Positions 1-4,859 of a stretch of DNA of 8,068 nucleotides are shown in pieces (position 1 is the first letter of the stretch; every line of letters begins with the position of its first letter). The notes under the pieces were generated by a model. It saw only the letters and a program-made list of their open reading frames with translations, had not been told where the DNA came from and made no database searches. Where the stretch lies: the NCBI GenBank assembly GCA_021844725.1, contig JAKBSX010000099.1, forward strand, positions 1 through 8,068. The letters run 5' to 3'. The stretch is from Actinomycetes bacterium. Lineage in GTDB: Bacteria > Actinomycetota > Acidimicrobiia > Acidimicrobiales > Acidimicrobiaceae. The position numbers and the translations under genes were made by a program.

Positions 1-1519
1 AGTCAACCAGTGCCTTGCGCCGGTCCACCGCAGGAATGCCCGTGATAAGGTCACCGTCTTTGTTGGCAACAAGCCATGCCTTGTAGATTGCGTTCGTGGC
101 CGGTGATTCGTTTGACCCATTGAACAGCACAAGTCCATCACCACGACCGGCCTCTGTCAAGGAACGCGCGATGTACTCTTGTGTTTTGGTCGAGTCGGTG
201 AAGATAATAGCCTTCTGTGGTGCGCCGAGCTCGCGCAAGCGCTCGAAACCCCTATCGAGTGCGTCACTGAGTTTGACGGCCTTTTGGTTGACCGTAATAC
301 CTCGCGCGAACGCGGCGTAACTGCGGAGCTCGTTCACCTCCTGCCTCATTGCTTGTATGATCTCATTGTCAAGCTTGTCGCCTGCGTCTGCGCCGAATGT
401 GGCCGTTGTGATAGTGGCTCCTCCTTCTAGCTCTTCGAGTTCTTCGTCGGTGAGGTCACCCTCCTCGAAGTCCGCCATGATGAATCCACCGCGACTGTCG
501 CGACGGATACCGTTTCGGATCTCCGCATCTAGGCGATTAGCAATATTCTCCAAGGTATTGGCTATGGCGTAGGTGGACGAACCGAGACGCTTACGAATAA
601 TGAGTGCCGCCAAATGGCGCTGTGAGTTGCCGAACGCAAACAGCTTATCGCTCTGCAGGTAAGCGTTAACCTTGTTGTACAATTCGATCTCTTCTTTGCT
701 TGGCATGAATTCGATCGTGAGCGGCAGACGCTTGGTAAAGTGAATGTACTTGTCGGCATCCTTTCGGAGCGTGCGCTTGCTTATCATGGCCACACGCTCG
801 ACGAGGTCGTCGTTGTCGTCGATACCTTTGGTCTTGACATAACGCTCGCGGAACGCGTCAAGGGAGTAGAAATAGTTGGGATCGAATACAGACACGAGGC
901 CGTAGAGCTCTTCGAGACGGTTCTGAAGGGGGGTCGCTGTGAGTAGCAATGTTTTGCGGGCTTCACGCACAATATGGCTGACAGCTCCTGGTACCTTGTT
1001 GCGTCCGGTGTAAAAGTTGCGCAGGCGGTGTGCTTCATCACAAACGACCAAATCCCACTGGCGCATGAGGTTGGTCTCGTAACGCAGGACGAATTCGTAA
1101 GAGCAGATGAGCACTTCCGTTCTCTGCTGGGCACTTCGAGCGAGCTGTTCGTCTTTTAGTTTCGGATCAAGCAGAGTGCTCGGAATGAGGAATTTCTCCT
1201 GCAGCTCTTGCTGCCATTGTTGACGCAGGCTCGACGGGGCAATTACGAGAATGTTGCGCTTACGTTCAGACCAGAACTGACTAATGACGATGCCGGCTTC
1301 GATCGTCTTGCCGAGTCCAACTTCGTCGGACAGGATCACACCTGGCAAGTACGGGGTCTGTAGAGCGAAGAGAGCGGCATCGATCTGATGTGGCTTCGGT
1401 TCCACCTGAGCATCAAATAGCAGACCAGCTAGCTTACCAACGTGGTCATTTGCGTAGCTGCGCTGCAATTCGTAAGCGTAGTACTTTGCCTGATAGGCAG
1501 TTATGGCGCTTTTACTCAT
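1..1519 (-). CDS. SNF2/RapA-like superfamily 2 helicase, C-terminus cut by window edge
   Basis: I translated this minus-strand frame by hand from ATG at 1519-1517; it stays open for 506 codons to the window edge. Visible motifs are Walker A DEVGLGKT at residues 65-72, the LVIAPSSLRQQW motif Ia region near 91-102, DEAH at 161-164, TATPLQN at 194-200, and a motif IV-like segment KAIIFTDSTKTQEYIA in the start of the second RecA domain. The N-terminus (ITAYQAKYYAYELQ, then PHQIDAALFAL) resembles SNF2-related helicases of the HepA/RapA group found in restriction-like and other defence clusters. The family uses ATP to translocate on double-stranded DNA. A GGAGG lies 11 nt before the ATG, but the frame is also open upstream to the amber codon at 1664-1666, so a longer product cannot be excluded. 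An acidic stretch (DLTDEELEELEGG) sits between the two helicase halves. The C-terminus and any partner genes (methylase, nuclease) are off the left edge. The helicase call is firm; the defence role is inferred. Confidence 0.9.
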   Translation of the reverse strand, partial: MSKSAITAYQAKYYAYELQRSYANDHVGKLAGLLFDAQVEPKPHQIDAALFALQTPYLPGVILSDEVGLGKTIEAGIVISQFWSERKRNILVIAPSSLRQQWQQELQEKFLIPSTLLDPKLKDEQLARSAQQRTEVLICSYEFVLRYETNLMRQWDLVVCDEAHRLRNFYTGRNKVPGAVSHIVREARKTLLLTATPLQNRLEELYGLVSVFDPNYFYSLDAFRERYVKTKGIDDNDDLVERVAMISKRTLRKDADKYIHFTKRLPLTIEFMPSKEEIELYNKVNAYLQSDKLFAFGNSQRHLAALIIRKRLGSSTYAIANTLENIANRLDAEIRNGIRRDSRGGFIMADFEEGDLTDEELEELEGGATITTATFGADAGDKLDNEIIQAMRQEVNELRSYAAFARGITVNQKAVKLSDALDRGFERLRELGAPQKAIIFTDSTKTQEYIARSLTEAGRGDGLVLFNGSNESPATNAIYKAWLVANKDGDLITGIPAVDRRKALVD

Positions 1520-1663
1520 CCTATTGACTGCCTCCGCCAGGTGAATATTAAGTACTTTCTTAGCGGTCGTGCTACAGCGCTCGGTCGAAGAGAGAAAAGA
1601 CTGGAACATAAACGGGAGCTTGCCTGAGCGAGCGAGGAAAGTATCAATGTAATCACGACTGAC
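1520..1663 (-). pseudogene. Post-amber remnant of the nuclease domain, in frame with the helicase
   Basis: Reading on past the TAG at 1666-1664 gives 48 sense codons without a further stop, then the helicase ATG at 1519. The first 38 or so codons (VSRDYIDTFLARSGKLPF, then FLSSTERCSTTAKKVL) match what normally follows QCKFY in type ISP nuclease domains: an IDxFLxxSGK helix, then a strand and STTxRWS-like segment. This is a truncated and eroded continuation of the preceding ORF; a CAG-to-TAG change would explain the stop. Similarity fades near 1550, just before the helicase ribosome binding site. Confidence 0.65.
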
Positions 1664-1963
1664 CTACTTGTCTGCACTATAGAACTTACATTGGATGGCA
1701 CAAACACCACCATCTCTTTCCTCTACTACCAGATCAATTCCACTATCGTGTTCACCCTGGCGGCCTGGCCATTTTGCCCATAGCCGCACCTGTTTAAAAC
1801 GTTCCTGAAACAGAGGATCCTTTTCAAGAAATGCTTTTATCAGACGCTCGAATACCTGACCTTGACCTTGAGGTGTAGAAACATGATTGCGAATCTTCTT
1901 GAACAGCTCACCTGGACCATCAAGCAATTCGTCACCTTGATTTTGTTCAAGAACTGCGCTCAT
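1664..1963 (-). CDS. Truncated Mrr-like restriction endonuclease domain (type ISP N-terminus)
   Basis: This 99-aa ORF has ATG at 1963 preceded by GAGAGGAG and ends in TAG at 1666-1664. It carries the Mrr-like PD-(D/E)xK nuclease core: helical Glu39 (QVFERLIKAFL), the WPGRQGEHDSGIDLVVEERD block with Asp77, and CAIQCKFY with Gln91 and Lys93 (the QxK form of the motif). This block closely resembles the N-terminal nuclease of single-chain type ISP restriction-modification enzymes, which are normally about 1,500 residues with helicase, methylase and target-recognition domains. Here only the first nuclease part remains before the stop. The frame after the stop still looks like the rest of the domain (see next entry), so the gene is most likely broken. 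A truncated product might still fold partly, but the C-terminal part of the domain would be missing. It lies upstream of, and in frame with, the SNF2 helicase. Confidence 0.75.
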   Translation of the reverse strand: MSAVLEQNQGDELLDGPGELFKKIRNHVSTPQGQGQVFERLIKAFLEKDPLFQERFKQVRLWAKWPGRQGEHDSGIDLVVEERDGGVCAIQCKFYSADK

Positions 1964-1995
1964 AGTCTCCTCTCAATTCATGAAATGAGTGCTTT

Positions 1996-2025
1996 TGTAT
2001 ATCCTATCCGATAAGAGTACATCAA
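1996..2025 (-). promoter_or_regulatory. Candidate sigma-70-type promoter for the nuclease-helicase unit
   Basis: On the minus strand TTGATG (2025-2020) is followed by an 18-nt spacer and TATACA (2001-1996). This would start transcription near 1990, giving a leader of roughly 25 nt before the ATG at 1963. The -35 is good and the -10 matches four of six consensus bases. It is placed by pattern only. Confidence 0.4.
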
Positions 2026-2220
2026 GAGTGGTTTTGTGCTTCCTGGTAATGGTGACTTCTGCAGCCGTCCTATGGCTTGTGTTTCTGGCAGCCCATATCA
2101 CTCATCTCAACGGCTAACTAACTAATGTAATGCTGAGATTGCTAATACGTCGAAAGGGCAGTGGCACGACACGTAAGCTCTCACCTGAAAGACCGTGAGG
2201 ACCGCTTTAGAACGTTGGAG

Positions 2221-2844
2221 TTAGTCTTGGCTCGCACCCGTGGCAAAGGGATCATGATCTGGGTCCTCATTCCACTCGTACTCGATCGCTCTGGCCACCT
2301 CTTGTGCTTGGGTCTTACCCAAGAAATGAGCAACCAAGGCCAGCGTCATGTCCATACCAGCGGCTACCCCCGAGGATGTCCATCGATCTCGATCCTCTAC
2401 CCACCTCGCCCTTGGTTCAAAAACGACAGTTGGAGCTACTTCTTGCACCCACTCCATGGCACGCTTATTAGTGGTTGCTCGGTAACCATCTAAGAGGTGG
2501 GCTCTTGCTAGGAGGGCTGCACCAGTGCAGATCGAGGCGACCAGCGAGGCTTGGCGTCCGTAGGAGCCAAGCCAGTCGATAAATGCTTCGTCGTTGACTA
2601 ACCCACGCGTCCCGAGTCCTCCGGGGACCATCAAGAGATCAACACTAGGAGCCTCCAACATCGTGACAGTGGGCATAATGGAGACCCGTTGGACGCTCGG
2701 AATGGGTTTGTAGTCATGGCCAATCAACGTGATCGCGAACACATCGGGGAGGCGTCCGAGAATCTCGAGGGGACCAGTGACATCGAGGAGCTCGAAGTCC
2801 CTAAAGAGCACCATCCCTACCCGTAAGGGTTGTTGGTTCAACAA
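2221..2844 (-). CDS. DJ-1/PfpI family protein, isonitrile hydratase-like
   Basis: This 207-aa protein has the class I glutamine amidotransferase-like fold of the DJ-1/ThiJ/PfpI superfamily. The N-terminal motif LLDVTGPLEIL places Asp21 where isonitrile (cyclohexyl isocyanide) hydratases keep a catalytic acid. DLLMVPGG is at 69-76, and the nucleophile elbow SICTGAALLA puts the reactive cysteine at residue 106. LLDGYRATTNKRA follows as in this subfamily. There is no DNA-binding AraC domain, so it is an enzyme-type member rather than a GATase-AraC regulator. There is no signal peptide, so it is cytoplasmic. The start is TTG at 2844, with a strong AGGAGG 5 nt upstream; the next codon is also TTG (2841, spacing 8 nt) and is an equally possible start. 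It stands alone between a restriction remnant and a decayed region. Substrate assignment rests on motif resemblance; other PfpI activities (chaperone, glyoxalase) are possible. Confidence 0.85.
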   Translation of the reverse strand: MLNQQPLRVGMVLFRDFELLDVTGPLEILGRLPDVFAITLIGHDYKPIPSVQRVSIMPTVTMLEAPSVDLLMVPGGLGTRGLVNDEAFIDWLGSYGRQASLVASICTGAALLARAHLLDGYRATTNKRAMEWVQEVAPTVVFEPRARWVEDRDRWTSSGVAAGMDMTLALVAHFLGKTQAQEVARAIEYEWNEDPDHDPFATGASQD

Positions 2845-2964
2845 AAACTCCTCCTGACCTCATGGCAGCAGAGCAGCCCACGGGACCCGGCTCCCATACT
2901 GTAGCAAATCAGTGTATCACGGACTCACTAACAGCGCGCACTGATGGGTCGATTTTGACCGCTC

Positions 2965-3051
2965 ATGGCGCAATACTTCGGTGAGATCCTCGGGCATTAC
3001 CACGGCATCATGCTATTCACTGACCGATCAAGTTATGAGGCTCATCAATAG
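2965..3051 (+). pseudogene. Possible transposase scrap (DDE-type, IS66-like)
   Basis: A 28-codon plus-strand reading frame contains YFGEILGHYHGIMLFTDRSS, then YEAH. It resembles the stretch around the second catalytic Asp of IS66-like transposases, where an EILGxxFxGVLVTDRYSAY pattern is usual. The frame stops at TAG 3049-3051 and neither flank continues the family in any frame I read. No terminal inverted repeats were seen. It is a short, weak match in a region of other broken genes. Confidence 0.25.
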
Positions 3052-3117
3052 TTCACGACTGCGATGAGAATCTCTGGCAAAGGAAGTCGTAGAACTTCGG
3101 CATACAGACATTGGTCA

Positions 3118-3407
3118 TCAATGACGCTCGCTGAAGAGAAGCTCGTCACTTGCAGCAAGGTCAGCCAGCTTCAAAGATTCGCTCGTTGGGTGTTTGGTCA
3201 TCTCAGTTGTCACCTGCCACACAGGTTCATCATCAACTGGTTTCTCAATGCGAATGTTCATTGGTGCCTCAATCCCACTGTGTCTCGATAACACTGTGCC
3301 TCAATAACAACGCGCACCGAACCACCGTTCACCTCGGCGATCGTCACCACAACGTCGCTGCCGATTTGTAGCCGCTTACCTTCCTTCGTGTCATGACAAG
3401 CGTCCAT
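3118..3407 (-). pseudogene. csrA: Broken csrA-like gene (RNA-binding carbon storage regulator)
   Basis: CsrA is a small homodimeric RNA-binding protein that represses translation at GGA motifs and often governs flagellin production. The CsrA core is visible in pieces. LVMTR is encoded from 3400, in a different frame from the next block. KEGKRLQIGSDVVVTIAE, then NGGSVRVVIEA, follows after an apparent 1-base loss near 3383-3388. APMNIRIEKPVDDEP and a 30-residue tail ending ELLFSERH come after a 32-bp tandem expansion at 3277-3308. AGGAGG (3414-3409) lies 5 nt before ACG (3403-3401), the place where an ATG would give MLVMTR, so the original start also seems lost. A 49-aa ORF (3407-3258) survives and spans the middle block, but its ATG is only 1 nt from the Shine-Dalgarno sequence. 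Identity of the core is clear; loss of function is inferred from the start, frameshift and repeat. Confidence 0.65.
3261..3308. repeat. Degenerate 16-bp tandem repeat, three units
   Basis: Units are at 3261-3276, 3277-3292 (actgtgtctcgataac) and 3293-3308 (actgtgcctcaataac). Units two and three agree at 14 of 16 bases and unit one matches unit three at 11 of 16. Removing two units from the csrA-like sequence restores a continuous IEAPMNIRIE reading, so the expansion appears to have inserted 32 bp into the gene. Confidence 0.6.
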
Positions 3408-3522
3408 GCCTCCTGCGACCTAACCGAGTCGGGCTCAATTGACTCAGGCAGACGCATCGCCGACGATGCTTCACGTCGTGCGCGACTTCATGGCAGTGAG
3501 CAAGGGCACCATCGATAATCGT

Positions 3523-3716
3523 TCAAACGTCGGTTTCACAAAGCAAGGCATCGCTAATCCCGCGGAACTGAGCCAGGACTGATTCGGCCTCTGCCATGGT
3601 GCGGCATCGCTTTAACCTAACGATGGCACGACCATCATGACCAGTCCACTTCAAGAGGAACGCCACCGATTATCGGAGCGATAGATACTTACCTGGCCGC
3701 GAGCTCGGCGGGTGCT
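3523..3716 (-). pseudogene. Fragment of a phage-type tyrosine integrase N-terminus
   Basis: Two minus-strand frames join across a likely 1-base deletion near 3654-3659. The first gives RARGQVSIYRSDNRWRSS, then a TGA at 3653-3651. The shifted frame gives LKWTGHDGRAIVRLKRCRT, MAEAESVLAQFRGI and ends at TGA 3525-3523. Together they follow the layout of the AP2-like arm-binding domain at the start of many tyrosine recombinases: G-S-IY-R-x-D-G-RW, a second strand, then a basic strand and a K/T-x-AEAE-x-xLAxFR helix. The core-binding and catalytic domains are absent downstream. It lies about 480 bp from the tRNA-Pro 3' end, a usual place for an island integrase. The match is from recalled family patterns, so it is moderate. 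Confidence 0.4.
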
Positions 3717-3728
3717 GATAGATTGACT

Positions 3729-3956
3729 CTAGTGGTTTTCGATAGGGGTGCGGCAATACTCCCACACTACTTCTTCCATGGTGTGATTCACAGCGATACC
3801 GCCAACTAGTCGCTCCGAGGAGGAGACGATTTGGCTCGTATGCCATAATGCGAGAAACGACAGTCCGCCGACTCTGGCGCGCATCGGATGAAGTGTACCA
3901 GAAAATTCTACTAGGGTTTTTGATGCCGAAAGAGGGACTTCTGGCGTGTCTCGCAT
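3729..3956 (-). CDS. Hypothetical 75-aa ORF
   Basis: The ORF starts at ATG 3956 and ends at TAG 3731-3729. I do not recognise it. It has no membrane segment, no clear motif and no good ribosome binding site (a GGA lies about 11 nt upstream). It sits between the tRNA-Pro gene and the integrase-like fragment, surrounded by decayed sequence, so it may be a chance ORF or a gene remnant. Confidence 0.2.
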   Translation of the reverse strand: MRDTPEVPLSASKTLVEFSGTLHPMRARVGGLSFLALWHTSQIVSSSERLVGGIAVNHTMEEVVWEYCRTPIENH

Positions 3957-4191
3957 ATAAACGAGATCCTGCCTGACGATTTAGACCAGAGGTCGATACC
4001 TATGAATTGCGGATCAAGTTGCTCATGTGTTAGTTCAGCAAAATACTCAAGTTCATAAGTTCAAGGGCGGCGGCAAGGCAACACTGACGCGAGTTTTGGC
4101 CTCATGCACCACAGCCAGATCTGTCACAGGCAGCCAATGGATGCAAAAGGCAGATGTTGCCTGCCGACGTATGATTTGAAATGCACTTTAA
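3957..4191. other. Intergenic stretch downstream of the tRNA
   Basis: No convincing reading frame is seen on either strand. It contains a short direct-repeat motif at 4049-4062 and a weak terminator-like hairpin just past the tRNA. If an element once integrated at the tRNA, its inner boundary would lie in this stretch. Confidence 0.4.
4144..4163 (-). terminator. Possible weak intrinsic terminator after tRNA-Pro
   Basis: On the minus strand a 5-bp stem AGGCA/TGCCT with loop ACATC (4162-4148) is followed by a short T run (bases 4148-4145, overlapping the stem end). It begins about 30 nt past the tRNA CCA end. The stem is short, so the call is tentative. Confidence 0.3.
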
Positions 4192-4269
4192 TGGTCGGGC
4201 TGGGGAGACTTGAACTCCCGACCTCTTGACCCCCAGTCAAGCGCGCTAACCAAGCTGCGCCACAGCCCG
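4192..4269 (-). tRNA. tRNA-Pro (anticodon GGG)
   Basis: The minus strand folds as a full cloverleaf. The acceptor stem is CGGGCTG/CAGCCCG with 7 of 7 pairs. The D-stem is GCGC/GCGC with loop AGCTTGGTTA. The anticodon stem is CTTGA/TCAAG with loop CTGGGGG, giving anticodon GGG, which reads CCC and CCU proline codons. The T-stem is GGGAG/CTCCC with loop TTCAAGT. The discriminator is A and the CCA tail is encoded (4194-4192). Length is 78 nt including CCA. The 3' end faces the accessory half of the window, the orientation used by integrases that insert into tRNA 3' ends. Confidence 0.97.
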
Positions 4270-4385
4270 TACGTAACACCGAAGCAGACATTACGGCAGG
4301 TACTGCATCAAGCAATCACCTACGTCTATAAACTATAGTGCGAAAGATATTCCCTTATGGTGATTTTCTGATTTGGATACATTTT

Positions 4386-4407
4386 CGGAAATCTTTGTGA
4401 ATTTCCG
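4386..4407. other. Inverted repeat after the small membrane-protein gene
   Basis: CGGAAAT (4386-4392) and ATTTCCG (4401-4407) form a perfect 7-bp stem with an 8-nt loop. It begins 17 nt past the stop codon of the 94-aa gene. There is no T run on the transcribed strand, so it is not a classical intrinsic terminator; it could protect or process an RNA 3' end. Confidence 0.35.
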
Positions 4408-4423
4408 TCCATGAAATAACCTG

Positions 4424-4708
4424 TTATCCGTTCCAGGCATGGCCTGTCAACAAAAAAATAAACCAGATAAACCTATAAATTAAATATCCCACCGTACCGA
4501 TTACAAGCAATTTGAAATGCCAAGGTGGTGCTACCTGCTCTTCTTCTAAAGTAGCAGTCTGTGAAGCATCTGATACGGATACGTTGTCTTTTTTAACTTC
4601 TCCGTCGATTGGCAAGTCATTTTTTGAGAAATTATCGCCGTCTCTTACCATTCTAGAGCACCGACCACTTCTGAATTCTCTCTGTTTTCCTTCTCTTTCA
4701 TTCGACAA
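4424..4708 (-). CDS. Small single-span membrane protein
   Basis: This 94-aa protein has a long charged, polar N-terminal part (about residues 1-62) and one hydrophobic segment near the C-terminus (PPWHFKLLVIGTVGYLIY, then RFIWFIFLLTGHAWNG). This would leave the N-terminal region cytoplasmic in a tail-anchored arrangement. Short actinobacterial proteins with a WHFKLLV-type membrane segment are common near housekeeping genes; no function is known to me. The start is uncertain. An in-frame TAA lies three codons before TTG 4708, so that TTG is the furthest possible start, but the AGAGGG abuts it directly. ATG at residue 20 (MVRDGD) is an alternative without a clear ribosome binding site. It lies 151 bp downstream of der on the same strand and may be read from the same transcript or its own promoter. 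Confidence 0.65.
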   Translation of the reverse strand: MSNEREGKQREFRSGRCSRMVRDGDNFSKNDLPIDGEVKKDNVSVSDASQTATLEEEQVAPPWHFKLLVIGTVGYLIYRFIWFIFLLTGHAWNG

Positions 4709-4783
4709 CCCTCTTTAATAAAGAACTTATGAACTTATACCGGGAGACTATGTACCTCATAGTTGATCTGGTGACATAGACTC

Positions 4784-4826
4784 AGAGAAAAATATTTATC
4801 CTCTTTATTTATTTAATATTTTCTCT
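4784..4826. other. AT-rich long inverted repeat downstream of der
   Basis: agagaaaaatatt (4784-4796) and aatattttctct (4815-4826) are complementary over 12 pairs with one bulged base, around an 18-nt AT-rich loop. It lies 34 bp past the der stop. It could end or stabilise the der transcript, but it lacks the GC-rich stem of an ordinary intrinsic terminator. Confidence 0.4.
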
Positions 4827-4859
4827 ATTTAATACCAATCATAAGTCCTACAAGTTATT

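Noticed and set aside
924..936. Possible frameshift in the helicase at the run of six G
   Set aside because: A careful count gives six bases, which reads TATPLQN and continues in frame; the open frame runs unbroken from 1519 to the window edge.
784..1134. 116-aa minus-strand ORF inside the helicase region
   Set aside because: It is an off-frame shadow of the helicase and is rich in Ser/Thr/Arg without any domain pattern.
1989..2117. Plus-strand 42-codon frame with a hydrophobic stretch (VVLCFLVMVTSAAVLWLVFL)
   Set aside because: It looks like a membrane peptide but has no ribosome binding site, only GTG starts, and overlaps the likely promoter of the opposite-strand nuclease gene.
2161..2493. 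110-aa plus-strand ORF opposite the DJ-1/PfpI gene
   Set aside because: It is antisense to a clearly conserved protein and shows no recognisable motif.
3462..3580. Plus-strand reading LHVVRDFMAVSKGTIDN, which looks faintly like a DNA-binding protein
   Set aside because: It overlaps the opposite-strand integrase-like fragment, is short, and has no helix-turn-helix pattern that I can defend.
4124..4315. 63-aa minus-strand ORF
   Set aside because: It runs straight through the tRNA-Pro gene and its sequence is that of a translated tRNA.
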